From positions 1-64,000 of the forward strand of contig JAGUYK010000022.1 in assembly GCA_020061355.1 (NCBI GenBank): a DNA stretch of 64,000 bases. The letters run 5' to 3'. Numbering within the stretch: position 1 is the first letter of the stretch; each line of letters starts with the position of its first letter. Below are positions 51,890 through 62,256 of this stretch, one piece after another. The translations under genes were made by a program, and so were the position numbers. The stretch comes from Ignavibacteriales bacterium (lineage in GTDB: Bacteria; Bacteroidota; Ignavibacteria; Ignavibacteriales; Melioribacteraceae). The notes beneath the pieces were generated by a model, which did not search any database, had not been told where the DNA came from, and saw nothing but the letters and a program-made list of their open reading frames with translations.

Positions 51890-54460
51890 TTGATACCCTT
51901 ACAAGTCCTGACTCAATTTTTTGGTTTTAATGAATTTCGATCCGGTCAAAAAGAGATCATCGATGCAATCCTTGCCGGAGAGAATGTATTAGCAGTATTA
52001 CCAACCGGGGGCGGAAAATCGTTATGCTATCAGATACCAGCACTAATGTCAAATTCGTTTTCAGTCGTTGTCTCACCGTTAATCGCACTAATGAAGGATC
52101 AAGTTGATTCAATTAACAACAAACAGAAAGTTGCCGCATTTATTAACAGCACTTTAGAACTGCATGATATATACAAAGTGCTAAATGAAATTGAACAGGG
52201 AGATATAAAGTTGCTATATGTATCGCCCGAAAAATTGAATAGCATTTCATTTTGCGATTCAATAAAAAAACTGAATCCCGCTTATCTCTTTGTCGACGAA
52301 GCTCATTGCATAAGTGAATGGGGTCATAGTTTCAGACCAAGCTACAGGAAGATCAAATCTTTCATTGATTTAATCGGGTTCGGTTCGATCGCAGCATTTA
52401 CTGCCACCGCCACCGAGGATGTTAGAAATGATATTGTTGAACAACTTGGAATGAAAACACCCAAAATTTTTGTAAAAGGATTTGAAAGAGAAAACTTATA
52501 TTTAAATGTCATTCACACTTCAGCAAAAAAAGAAAAACTTCTCACCATATTAAAGCGTAATGAACTTCCAGGTATAATATATACAGCAACAAGAAAATCG
52601 GCTGAAGAAGTAACTGAATACCTTAGAGTTAACAGCATTGACGCCGTCTTTTATCATGCCGGTGTAGTACCCGAATTAAGACGGATCATTCAGGATGACT
52701 TTCAGATGAATCGGGTAAAATTAATTGTTGCAACCAATGCATTCGGGATGGGCATTGACAAGAGCGATATAAGAACATTGATCCATTATAACCTTACTGC
52801 AAATATAGAGAACTACTACCAGGAAATTGGACGGGCGGGGCGCGACGGTAATAATTCAAATGTCTTTTTGTTATACGATGATAATGATAAGTTAATCCAG
52901 GAATACTTTATAAAGAACTCCTTTCCATCAAGAGAGCAGATTGAATTGGTTTATAATACAATATGCGATTATGCATCCATTGCTCTTGCGAATGCTTATG
53001 ATAAGGAGATTCCGCTGGATAAAAATATAACGTCGTTTCTTGAATCGAAAGGTATTACAAAAGGCTTACTTGATTCCTCTGTTAAAATTCTCTGCGATTC
53101 AAATTATGTTTCTTCTGATACCAGAATTAAAAAACACTATGTTCAGTCGCTATTCGAACCGAAAGGGATGCAGATGTATCTCAAGAATCTTGATGACAAC
53201 GATTCGAAAGATTTATTGCTTCTTTTAACCCGGGAATATGGGAACACATTCTTCCGGACAAGAACAGCAATTAATTTATCCCACTTATCTCAGTTGATCG
53301 GTGAAAGTACAGAGCAAATTTCAAGTGTATTAAAATCATTAAGTTTATCAGGAATTATTCTGTATGAGATCCCTTCAAAATTCCCAACGGTCAAGTTATC
53401 CGGCGAGAGGTTAAAAAGTGACGACTTGAAGTTAAATTACGAAAGGACAAAGAAGTTAGTTGAGAATAGCAGAAACAAACTCGATAAAATGATTGGTTAT
53501 GTTTATACAAAAGATTGCCGATTCAGGTATATCCTAAACTATTTTGGTCAAACAGAAAATAACTATAATTGCGGTAGATGTGATGTGTGCAGAGGAATTA
53601 ATGTTGACGAAAGTCCCGGTTCTCCATTTATTGAAGAACATATTCTTGAGATGCTTAAAGAATTAGGGGATGCCATAACAAAGAGAGATTTGATTAATCT
53701 TTTAATGGGTAAATCAACCGACGATAACAAGCGAAATTTGGACACATTTAGTTCATGCAAACATTTTTCAAAAAAGGAAATTGAAGAGTCGCTTATTTAT
53801 CTAAAGCACGAGAAAAAGATAATCATCAACAAAAACTTAATTGAGTTGAATGCAGACAATCCAGAAAGTCCAGATGAAATTATCCAATCGAATGCCAACT
53901 ATGAGAATGAATTGCAGCTTTTTAATTTGCTAAGACAGATTAGAAAGGAAGCGGCATTTAAATACAACCAGACAATAGAATTAATCTGTTCCGATGAAAT
54001 ATTAAGAGAAATTTCACGTAATAGGCCAAAAACCGCTTCAGAGCTTTTTGAAATAAAAGGTTTTAATCAACGTATGTTCAATAAAATAGGTGAGGAGTTT
54101 TTAGAAATATTAAAAGAAAGTGAATCTGATTTCTCACTTAAAGAATTGATAAAGAAAAAGAAATTGCCGGATAATATTATTCAGATTTTAGAATTATTAA
54201 AGAAGAAATATTCATTAGACGATATTTCTAAAATCACAAAGCTTTCAGATACCTTGCTCTCTATCCAGATTGAATCGTTAATTGGTATGATACCCGAACT
54301 TGAAATTAACCATTTATTCGATAAAAACGATCTTGATTTAATAAATGGTAAAATCGACGATGGTACAACGGACTTAAAATTATTGAAGGAAATACTTAAT
54401 AATAAATTTGCTTATCCGCTTCTAAGAATTGCTCTTGCAAAAAGAAAGGCTAGTCAATAG
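51890..54460 (+). CDS. recQ: RecQ-family ATP-dependent DNA helicase
   Basis: 856 residues, longer than E. coli RecQ (609) because of an added C-terminal part. The 3'-5' helicase core starts QFFGFNEFRSGQKEIID and shows Walker A PTGGGKSLCYQ with K43, DEAHCISEWGHSFRPSY (DEAH box) and FTATATEDVRND. Motif V is VATNAFGMGIDKSDIR and motif VI is YYQEIGRAGRDG. The zinc domain keeps its cysteines (CRFRYILNYFG, NCGRCDVC), and an HRDC domain follows near 680-750 (FELKGFN-like). The start codon is TTG at 51890. Functions in recombination repair and fork restart are inferred from the family. Its 3' end overlaps the convergent lipoprotein gene by 11 bp. Confidence 0.93.
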   Translation: MIPLQVLTQFFGFNEFRSGQKEIIDAILAGENVLAVLPTGGGKSLCYQIPALMSNSFSVVVSPLIALMKDQVDSINNKQKVAAFINSTLELHDIYKVLNEIEQGDIKLLYVSPEKLNSISFCDSIKKLNPAYLFVDEAHCISEWGHSFRPSYRKIKSFIDLIGFGSIAAFTATATEDVRNDIVEQLGMKTPKIFVKGFERENLYLNVIHTSAKKEKLLTILKRNELPGIIYTATRKSAEEVTEYLRVNSIDAVFYHAGVVPELRRIIQDDFQMNRVKLIVATNAFGMGIDKSDIRTLIHYNLTANIENYYQEIGRAGRDGNNSNVFLLYDDNDKLIQEYFIKNSFPSREQIELVYNTICDYASIALANAYDKEIPLDKNITSFLESKGITKGLLDSSVKILCDSNYVSSDTRIKKHYVQSLFEPKGMQMYLKNLDDNDSKDLLLLLTREYGNTFFRTRTAINLSHLSQLIGESTEQISSVLKSLSLSGIILYEIPSKFPTVKLSGERLKSDDLKLNYERTKKLVENSRNKLDKMIGYVYTKDCRFRYILNYFGQTENNYNCGRCDVCRGINVDESPGSPFIEEHILEMLKELGDAITKRDLINLLMGKSTDDNKRNLDTFSSCKHFSKKEIEESLIYLKHEKKIIINKNLIELNADNPESPDEIIQSNANYENELQLFNLLRQIRKEAAFKYNQTIELICSDEILREISRNRPKTASELFEIKGFNQRMFNKIGEEFLEILKESESDFSLKELIKKKKLPDNIIQILELLKKKYSLDDISKITKLSDTLLSIQIESLIGMIPELEINHLFDKNDLDLINGKIDDGTTDLKLLKEILNNKFAYPLLRIALAKRKASQ

Positions 54461-54800
54461 CCCGGTTCGATTTTAGTTCAAGTAAATACTGATCAGCTTT
54501 CCGGAAGAAACTCCCCCATCTGATCTGGTCAAATTCCAGGTTATTAATGTATGTTTTGAATTTCTCTTTTGAAGTTTTATGTTTATCAAACACATGTTTT
54601 TGATAAAACTCTATTGAGTCAGGTTTCGAATTATATTTTTCTTCTACAATTAAATTCTCCACATATATCTTAACGGCTGTATCCTCATCAATATTGTTCG
54701 CGGAACATCCCGGCATAACCAGAATGATAAGAAGAATAATGAGAGTATTAGTTGAATAACTATTTACGTTTACTTGCTTCAAAGAGAATCTTCTTTTCAC
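54450..54800 (-). CDS. Small lipoprotein, DUF4296-like
   Basis: 116 residues opening with GTG at 54800. The hydrophobic stretch TLIILLIILVMPG ends in lipobox C32. The mature part (EDTAVKIYVENLIVEEKY, then HVFDKHKTSKEKFKTYINNL and DQIRWGSFFRKADQYLLEL) is helical. It resembles DUF4296 lipoproteins of Bacteroidota in size and layout, though I could not confirm the family. The start overlaps the rhomboid gene by 41 bp. A TTG 18 bases in, with AAGAAG before it, is an alternative start. The 3' end overlaps recQ by 11 bp tail-to-tail. Confidence 0.6.
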   Translation of the reverse strand: MKRRFSLKQVNVNSYSTNTLIILLIILVMPGCSANNIDEDTAVKIYVENLIVEEKYNSKPDSIEFYQKHVFDKHKTSKEKFKTYINNLEFDQIRWGSFFRKADQYLLELKSNRAID

Positions 54801-55713
54801 GTTCAGTTAAGTTCTGATACCCGCTCTGACTTATCTTATCCAAAATTCTATCAATCTCTTCCTGCGTAACTATTATTTCATCCTTGGCTGAATTATTTAT
54901 ATCATGGTACTGAGCATCTTCAATATCATTATTAATTGAACCGCCAAATCGCGGTTTCCGGAATTTACCTTGAGAACTAAAAGATGTTGTTTTTTTAAAG
55001 GAACCCATTAGACTGGAGAAGTTGAAATTATTCCTCTTATCCATCATTAAAAATATAAAACCTGTTACCGCTCCGCCAATGTGTGCAAGATGTGCAACAA
55101 AAGAAGGTTCATTTATAGAAAGAAATTCAAAAACAATAAGAATCGCAATCAAATATTTTGCTTTTATGGGGATTAAAAAGTAGATAAGAATATACCGATC
55201 GGGAAAAAACATCGCGAAGGCAATCATTACACCATACACAGCACCAGAAGCACCAATTGTTGGAGCCAGTGAATTTGATAAAACGGGTGATAGTAAAATT
55301 TGTAATAGCCCTGCACCTACACCGCACAGGAGATAAAATATCAAAAACTTTTTTGAACCCATGAGATGCTCTATTTCCATTCCAAACATCCACAGCATAA
55401 ACATGTTAAACAGAATGTGTGTAAAGCTTCCATGCATGAATTGATATGTTACTAATTGCCAGGGATAGAATGACCATTCAATTATTTCAGGTCCGATTCT
55501 ACCAGCAATAAATCCTCCAAGCGGTATTAAGGAAAAGAATTTTGTTAAAATATCAGATAAGGTAAAACCAGAATCGATAAGAATATTATCACCAATGATT
55601 TGAAAGAGGAAAACCAGAGCATTTATAATTAATAAGTTTTTTATTACCGGGGGGAAAAAAGTAAATCCGCCAAATCCAGATGGTTTGTAATAATCCCTTG
55701 AATCGTAACCCAT
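54760..55713 (-). CDS. Rhomboid-family intramembrane serine protease
   Basis: 317 residues with six membrane helices (about 25-240) and a polar cytoplasmic C-terminus of about 80 residues. The catalytic dyad is visible: S156 in GASGAVYG and H211 in HLAHIGGAVTGF. HGSFTHILFNMFMLWMFG near 94 supplies the oxyanion and N-x3 residues of helix 2. Rhomboids cleave membrane protein substrates within the bilayer; which ones cannot be told. The C-terminal tail has acidic and basic clusters and ends TEREKKILFEASKRK, a feature shared with many Bacteroidota rhomboids. A perfect minus-7-like TATTTTTG lies at 55777-55784, beside the AGCAAGATTATGAT hairpin. Confidence 0.9.
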   Translation of the reverse strand: MGYDSRDYYKPSGFGGFTFFPPVIKNLLIINALVFLFQIIGDNILIDSGFTLSDILTKFFSLIPLGGFIAGRIGPEIIEWSFYPWQLVTYQFMHGSFTHILFNMFMLWMFGMEIEHLMGSKKFLIFYLLCGVGAGLLQILLSPVLSNSLAPTIGASGAVYGVMIAFAMFFPDRYILIYFLIPIKAKYLIAILIVFEFLSINEPSFVAHLAHIGGAVTGFIFLMMDKRNNFNFSSLMGSFKKTTSFSSQGKFRKPRFGGSINNDIEDAQYHDINNSAKDEIIVTQEEIDRILDKISQSGYQNLTEREKKILFEASKRK

Positions 55714-55793
55714 TCAATTGCCTGTTTTATATTGTTGGTTAGAAAGTTAAACTATTTCATTGTTAATGAAAAGGAACAAAAATAGAGATCAAA

Positions 55794-55831
55794 AGCAAGA
55801 TTATGATCATAATAACAATCATAATCTTGCT
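55794..55831. repeat. Long inverted repeat AGCAAGATTATGAT between pgk and the rhomboid gene
   Basis: A perfect 14-bp stem, AGCAAGATTATGAT (55794-55807) and ATCATAATCTTGCT (55818-55831), with a 10-base loop. The word AAGATTATGATCAT is shared with the repeat inside the pnt operon at 16702-16715. It lies just downstream of pgk on the minus strand, followed by TTTTGATCTC and then TTTTTG, so it might slow or stop transcription from pgk. The match to the distant copy argues for a dispersed element. Confidence 0.65.
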
Positions 55832-55845
55832 CAAGCTCTATCAAA

Positions 55846-57042
55846 CTAATTATCATTCAAAGCAGCAACACCTGGAAGAATTTTCCCTTCAAGGAATTCC
55901 AGTGAAGCACCACCGCCTGTAGAAACGTGGGATACTTTATCATCAAATCCAGCTTTACTAATTGCTGCGGCAGAATCTCCACCGCCGATAATTGTGACAG
56001 CTCCCTTAGAAGTTGCTTCTGCCAGAGCTTTAGCAATTTCATTTGTACCAGCTGCAAAATTATCGAACTCAAAAACACCAAGAGGACCATTCCAAACAAT
56101 TGTTTTGCTTGCTAAAATAACATTCGTAAATTCTTCAATTGTTTTCGGACCGATATCCAGACCCATTTTATCAGCGGGTATCTTATCAGCATCAACAATT
56201 GATGAAGGTGATTCATTCTTAAATTCGGCAGCAACAACATTATCTTTAGGCAGCAAAACTTTTGCATTTGATTTTTTGAATTTTTCTAAAGCATTTTTTG
56301 CAAGTTCCAACTTCTCTGCTTCAAGTAATGATGTTCCAATTTCGTATCCCATCGCTTTATAAAAAGTATAAGCCATTCCACCGCCAATTAAAAGATAATC
56401 GACCTTGGGTAATAAATTATCAATAACATCAATCTTACCGGAGATTTTTGAACCGCCTAAGATTGCAGTGAATGGTCTTACAGGATTTGCAAGTGCTCCA
56501 CCTAAATAATCGAGTTCTTTTTGCATTAAGTAACCCGATGCACAGGTTTTAATGAATTTTGTTACTCCTTCCGTGGATGCATGTGCGCGATGAGCAGAGC
56601 CGAAAGCATCGTTAATATAAACGTCACCAAGTTCAGCTAATTGCTTGGCAAATGCCGGATCATTTTTTTCTTCTTCAGGGTGAAATCGCAAATTTTCAAG
56701 AAGAAGAACTTCGCCACCTTTCAGCGAATTAACAATAGCTTTAACGTGATCTCCAATGCAATCAGGTGCAAATTTAACATCCATTTCAAGCAACTCACCT
56801 AATCGAATTGCAACGGGTTTTAAACTGTATTTGGGGTTTGGACCACCCTTGGGTCTTCCAAAATGACTCATCAGTATTGTAGATCCACCCTCACTAATAA
56901 TCTTTTTGATTGTAGGTAGTGCCGATGTAATTCTTATATCATCGGTAATCTGTAAATTTTCATTTAGAGGAACATTAAAATCCACCCGAACCAATACTTT
57001 TTTCCCTTTCAGGTCAACTTTGTCGATACTTAATTTTTTCAT
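55846..57042 (-). CDS. pgk: Phosphoglycerate kinase
   Basis: 398 residues from ATG 57042, which has GGAGGG six bases upstream; an open frame continues 17 codons further up but has no ribosome-binding site. It converts 1,3-bisphosphoglycerate + ADP to 3-phosphoglycerate + ATP in glycolysis. [11 protein letters not shown] near 17, SHFGRPKGG near 57, [10 protein letters not shown] near 113, [13 protein letters not shown] near 150, [12 protein letters not shown], and the C-terminal [13 protein letters not shown], with the nucleotide and hinge motifs, are all present. The length is standard. It is downstream of gap, but a strong terminator lies between them, so it likely has its own start; GATATTTG with TTG 21 bases upstream is a possible promoter. 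Confidence 0.96.
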   Translation of the reverse strand: MKKLSIDKVDLKGKKVLVRVDFNVPLNENLQITDDIRITSALPTIKKIISEGGSTILMSHFGRPKGGPNPKYSLKPVAIRLGELLEMDVKFAPDCIGDHVKAIVNSLKGGEVLLLENLRFHPEEEKNDPAFAKQLAELGDVYINDAFGSAHRAHASTEGVTKFIKTCASGYLMQKELDYLGGALANPVRPFTAILGGSKISGKIDVIDNLLPKVDYLLIGGGMAYTFYKAMGYEIGTSLLEAEKLELAKNALEKFKKSNAKVLLPKDNVVAAEFKNESPSSIVDADKIPADKMGLDIGPKTIEEFTNVILASKTIVWNGPLGVFEFDNFAAGTNEIAKALAEATSKGAVTIIGGGDSAAAISKAGFDDKVSHVSTGGGASLEFLEGKILPGVAALNDN

Positions 57043-57073
57043 TTTTCCCTCCGTAATCGAACAAATATCGAAT

Positions 57074-57110
57074 AAAAAAAAGACGCAGTTCAATCAAGAT
57101 TCTGCGTCTT
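57074..57110 (-). terminator. Factor-independent terminator of gap
   Basis: On the minus strand, AAGACGCAG and CTGCGTCTT form a perfect 9-bp stem with a 13-base loop, followed by TTTTTTTATT. It lies 19 bp beyond the gap stop codon. It should separate gap and pgk transcripts largely, although the two genes are adjacent and co-directional. Confidence 0.9.
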
Positions 57111-57128
57111 ATAGAACCATTTTTATAA

Positions 57129-58331
<1,203 letters not shown>

Positions 58332-58382
58332 AAGTGCTCAATCCTTCAGTTTAATGAGAATTTAATTTAATCGAGGTAAAAT

Positions 58383-59063
58383 ATGCCCTCATCAGAATTT
58401 TTGGCTTATGTACCAATTTTTTCTGAATTACCTGATTCTACAATTGATAAAATTGAAAAGATCGGTACCCGGAAAATATTTAAAAAGAATGATGTTATTT
58501 TAATGGAGGATGAAGTTGGAACTGCACTTTTTGTTATTGTAACCGGTAAAGTAAAAGTTGCAAGAAGCAGCACCGACGGTAGAGAAGTTATATTGACAAT
58601 TCTATCAGATAGCGATTTCTTTGGCGAGATGGCAATTTTAGACGGACAAACCCGTTCAGCAACTGTTATGGCTATTGAAGATACAGAGTTATTCCTTATC
58701 CAGAGAAATGAATTTATAGATCTTCTCAAAACTTATCCCGAAGTAGCCATTTCTTTACTTCAAGAACTTACAAAAAGATTGCGCGCAGCAGATTCAAAAA
58801 TTAAAGCATTATCTCTTAAGGATGCTGAAGGAAAAGTTGCTACAGTCATTTTACAATTAGCCGATGATGTCGGGAAAATTAAACAAGGTAAAGTTGAAAT
58901 TGACAAGTTACCTTTACAGCAGGACCTCGCTAACATGGCAGGGACCTCCCGTGAGACAATTTCAAGAACTCTTCACTCATTTGCTAAAAAAGGTATGGTA
59001 GAACTTGACGGAAATAAATTAAGAATAATGGATTATGAAAAGTTTAAGGAACTATTCAGTTAA
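58383..59063 (+). CDS. Crp/Fnr-family transcription regulator
   Basis: 226 residues. The cyclic-nucleotide-binding beta-roll is at about 10-125, with the FFGEMAILDGQTRSATV phosphate-binding cassette near 79-95. Glu and Arg are in the cAMP-contact positions, as in Crp-type and not Fnr-type proteins. A dimerisation helix follows (LLQELTKRLRAADSKIKALSL), then a winged helix at about 165-226 whose recognition helix is GTSRETISRTLHSF. No N-terminal Fe-S cysteines are present. The gene is divergent from gap across 195 bp with both promoters inside, so it may control gap and itself; that is inference. The PHP gene begins two bases after its stop. Confidence 0.9.
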   Translation: MPSSEFLAYVPIFSELPDSTIDKIEKIGTRKIFKKNDVILMEDEVGTALFVIVTGKVKVARSSTDGREVILTILSDSDFFGEMAILDGQTRSATVMAIEDTELFLIQRNEFIDLLKTYPEVAISLLQELTKRLRAADSKIKALSLKDAEGKVATVILQLADDVGKIKQGKVEIDKLPLQQDLANMAGTSRETISRTLHSFAKKGMVELDGNKLRIMDYEKFKELFS

Positions 59064-59065
59064 TT

Positions 59066-59896
59066 ATGTCCGTAAAGATTGACTTACATACTCATACTAC
59101 TTATTCGGACGGTACATACTCCCCTTCTGAATTAGTTTGTAAAGCAAAAGTAGCCGGACTTGATATAATAAGCATCACAGATCACGATAGTGTTAACGGT
59201 ATTAAAGAAGCAATAATTGTTGGTAAAGAAATTGGCGTTGAAATTATTCCCGGATTGGAAATAAGTACCGATCTGGATGATAAAGAAGTTCACTTACTGG
59301 CATATTTCATTGATATTGAAAATGAAGAACTTCAGAAATACCTCAGTTTCTTCAGGGATGAGAGATTTCATCGAGCAAAAAGGATTGTTCAAAAGCTTCG
59401 AAATCTTGGCTTATCCATTACTATTGATGATGTTGTAGATCATGCTCAAAATTCTGCAATCGGAAGACCGCATATAGCCAATGCATTGGTAAACTTAGGA
59501 CTTATCAATAATTACTACGAAGCATTTGAAAAATATATTGGTGATTACGGACCTGCTTATGAGAGGAAAATACATGTTTCTCCGCAGAGTGCAACAAAGT
59601 TAATAAGTGATTCCGGCGGATTATCATTTGTCGCTCATCCCGGTTATATGAAGGAAACAATATTAATAGATTTGATTAAAGCCGGTATTGATGGTATTGA
59701 AGTATTACATCCAAGTCATTCTGATAGCCAGATTAATTTTTATAGAGGGATAGTTAACCAGTATTGCCTGCTTGAATCAGGTGGCTCTGATTTTCACGGC
59801 GGTAAAAAAGAAGATAGTTCAACCTTAGGTAAATATTTTATCTCACCCAATCATCTCGAAGCAATGAGAAATATGCTTCACAAGAACAGTGCATGA
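59066..59896 (+). CDS. PHP-domain phosphoesterase (RNase AM / YciV-like)
   Basis: 276 residues of the PHP metal-dependent phosphoesterase fold. Metal-binding motifs in order: H8 and H10 (DLHTHTTYSDG), ITDHDSVNG near 37, GLEIST near 65, HLLAYFID near 77, and the C-terminal GGSDFHGGK near 247. The closest known group is the YciV/RNase AM and 3',5'-nucleotide phosphatase family, which acts on short RNA ends or pAp. Size and motif order fit; the substrate is not proven. It is translated from the same transcript as the Crp/Fnr regulator, since only two bases separate the genes. The next gene is 118 bp away. Confidence 0.85.
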   Translation: MSVKIDLHTHTTYSDGTYSPSELVCKAKVAGLDIISITDHDSVNGIKEAIIVGKEIGVEIIPGLEISTDLDDKEVHLLAYFIDIENEELQKYLSFFRDERFHRAKRIVQKLRNLGLSITIDDVVDHAQNSAIGRPHIANALVNLGLINNYYEAFEKYIGDYGPAYERKIHVSPQSATKLISDSGGLSFVAHPGYMKETILIDLIKAGIDGIEVLHPSHSDSQINFYRGIVNQYCLLESGGSDFHGGKKEDSSTLGKYFISPNHLEAMRNMLHKNSA

Positions 59897-60014
59897 ATTA
59901 AACTTCTACAGCATTTAACAAAAATATCGGAATTAATTACACTTTTTGTTCAGCAAGAAAATACTAAATTTGCTTAACTACTTTATTGGTTAACCTTAAA
60001 CTTGAGGCTATATA

Positions 60015-62243
60015 ATGAGTAAGTTCAGGTTGTTAGGAGCTTTAATTTTATTTTATACTTCAATCCATTCACAAAATATAGGCGAATGGAGAATCTTTTC
60101 GGATATGAAAAATATTAAAGATGCGGCTATTTCATCCGAAGGGGTTTGGGCTGTTACAAATGGCGGAGCCTTTAGATTAAATTCATCTGCAGATACTTCA
60201 TTTCTAATATTAAACAAAGTAGATGGACTAATTACTCAAAATCTGACTTCGGTATCAGTCGACAATCAGAATAAGATTTGGTTCGGTTCTCAGGAAGGAT
60301 ATATAATTGTCTATAATCAAACAAATAAATCAATTGCCAGCATTCTGGATATTTTCAAATCCGATAAGACAAGGAAACAGATCAATGACATTTTTATCTC
60401 CCGGGATACAGTATTTGTTTCTACAGATTTTGGGTTAACATTAATTAATACCAACAACCTTACATTTTTTGATACATTTATGAAGTTGGGCGATTTCTCA
60501 TCGGAATCAAGGGTTATCAGTACTTTCAAGTCGGGTTTGATCCATTCTATAACAGAAAGCGGTGTGGCAATACAAAAGGTGGGAACACAAAATTTATCTG
60601 CACCCGAATCATGGAATACATATCGGTTCGGAACTGCTATCACTGCTCAATCTGCTACGAAGATAATTTCATACAATTCAGAGTTACTTCTTTCTACAAA
60701 CAACGGGATTTATAAATTTTCGAATGGAGCCTGGCTTCAATTATTGATGCAAGGAACAAACATAAAAGATCTGTTTGTTTCCGGATCATCGCTGTTTATC
60801 TTAACAGAAAAAAGTTTATTCGAATATAACGGTTCACAAATAAAGCAGGTTTTTGAAAATCAGGATATAACATTGTTCTCCGTTGCCGTATCTGAAAATA
60901 AAAATTACTACATCTCTTCTTCAGCAGGATTAATTGAAGTAAAGAATAATGCAGTTAAATACTTATCGCCGGCAGGACCATACAGTAATTTATTTATAAA
61001 TCTTTCTGTTGCGGGTTCGGGGAATTTATATGTTGCAACAGGTAAAGATCTTTTTGGTGTGGGCTTTCTGGAATTCGACGGTAAAAAATGGAAAAGATAT
61101 GGAAGAGAAGATTACCCTCAGTTACCTTCCAACGCATACTATAATGTTTTTGCCGATGATGATAATACTGTTTATTTATCAAACTGGGGTAACGGTGTGA
61201 CAATCTTTAAAAATGGTCAGTTTACAGTTTATAACGCTTCCAACAGTGGATTAGTTGGAATTCCTGCAAACACAAATTTTTTAGCCATAGCAGATGTAAA
61301 GACTGATTCGAAAAAAAATATCTGGATTGCAAATCATCAATCGGCTGCTCGAAAACCCTTGAGTGTCTTAACCGCCGATAATAAGTGGTATCATTTTTCG
61401 TTTACAAATCCCGTCCTTTCCGAATTTGATGTATTAGATAAGATGGTAATAGACCAAAATGGTACTAAATGGTTTTTTGTTTTCGAGGGTAACAGGGGAC
61501 TTTACTACTATAACGAAAAAGGAACATTTGAGAATCTATCAGATGATACTCAAGGTGGTATCAGGCAATCCAACGGATTATTAAGTGACATAATCACAGC
61601 GCTTGCCATCGATCAAAGAGGTTATTTATGGATAGGGACCAGTGTAGGTATAAATGTTATTACAGATACTTCACGCCCGCTTACAACATTAATCAGCAGT
61701 ATAGCATTATCGCTCAGGAATCAAAGCGTAACCTGTATCGCTGTTGACGCATTAAATCAAAAATGGATAGGGACAAAACAAGGTCTGTTTGTTTTATCAA
61801 GCGACGGTTACCAGCTTATCGATTTTTATGATACCAAAAACAGCCCATTGCCCAATAATGATATTCGCAGTATTGCAATTGATGAAAATAGTGGCAAGGT
61901 GTATATAGGCACCGATTTTGGATTGGCAGTGCTGCAAACTTCTTCAATAAAACCGGACGATAGTTTCAATCAACTATTTGTCTATCCAAATCCCATTGTC
62001 ATTTCAGGTAACTCATCATCGCAATTAACTATTAAGGGATTAATTAAAAATACCAGTATTAAAATTCTTGATATCTCCGGGAACCTCGTACGCGATTTCC
62101 AATCACCAGGTGGACGCGTTGCATTCTGGGATGGCAAGGATTTCGACGGCAGATTTGTTTCCACTGGAGTTTACATAATTGTTGCTTACGATGAAGACGC
62201 AAACAATGTTACGACCTCAAAAGTAGCTGTAATAAGAAAGTGA
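60015..62243 (+). CDS. PorZ-like two-propeller secreted protein with T9SS-type C-terminus
   Basis: 742 residues. Signal MSKFRLLGALILFYTSIHSQ is followed by IGEWRIFSDMKNIKDAAISS, WAVTNGGAFRL, LNKVDGLITQNLTSVSVD and VFVSTDFGLTLINTNNL. This is the pattern of the PorZ N-terminal beta-propeller. A second propeller follows in 'two-component-regulator propeller' style (DIITALAIDQRGYLWIGTS, VTCIAVDALNQKWIGTKQG). The final 80 residues form a beta-sandwich sorting domain beginning FVYPNPIVISG and ending GVYIIVAYDEDAN. PorZ in Porphyromonas helps T9SS deliver A-LPS to cargo. The call rests on layout and length (PorZ is about 780). A perfect minus-7-like TAAATTTG lies at 59965-59972. ATG 60015 has TTGAGG upstream. 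Confidence 0.65.
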   Translation: MSKFRLLGALILFYTSIHSQNIGEWRIFSDMKNIKDAAISSEGVWAVTNGGAFRLNSSADTSFLILNKVDGLITQNLTSVSVDNQNKIWFGSQEGYIIVYNQTNKSIASILDIFKSDKTRKQINDIFISRDTVFVSTDFGLTLINTNNLTFFDTFMKLGDFSSESRVISTFKSGLIHSITESGVAIQKVGTQNLSAPESWNTYRFGTAITAQSATKIISYNSELLLSTNNGIYKFSNGAWLQLLMQGTNIKDLFVSGSSLFILTEKSLFEYNGSQIKQVFENQDITLFSVAVSENKNYYISSSAGLIEVKNNAVKYLSPAGPYSNLFINLSVAGSGNLYVATGKDLFGVGFLEFDGKKWKRYGREDYPQLPSNAYYNVFADDDNTVYLSNWGNGVTIFKNGQFTVYNASNSGLVGIPANTNFLAIADVKTDSKKNIWIANHQSAARKPLSVLTADNKWYHFSFTNPVLSEFDVLDKMVIDQNGTKWFFVFEGNRGLYYYNEKGTFENLSDDTQGGIRQSNGLLSDIITALAIDQRGYLWIGTSVGINVITDTSRPLTTLISSIALSLRNQSVTCIAVDALNQKWIGTKQGLFVLSSDGYQLIDFYDTKNSPLPNNDIRSIAIDENSGKVYIGTDFGLAVLQTSSIKPDDSFNQLFVYPNPIVISGNSSSQLTIKGLIKNTSIKILDISGNLVRDFQSPGGRVAFWDGKDFDGRFVSTGVYIIVAYDEDANNVTTSKVAVIRK

Positions 62244-62256
62244 TCAACCCTTTAAT

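Noticed and set aside
57043-57093. 17-codon N-terminal extension of phosphoglycerate kinase
   Set aside because: No ribosome-binding site and no homology to Pgk; GGAGGG sits directly before ATG 57042.
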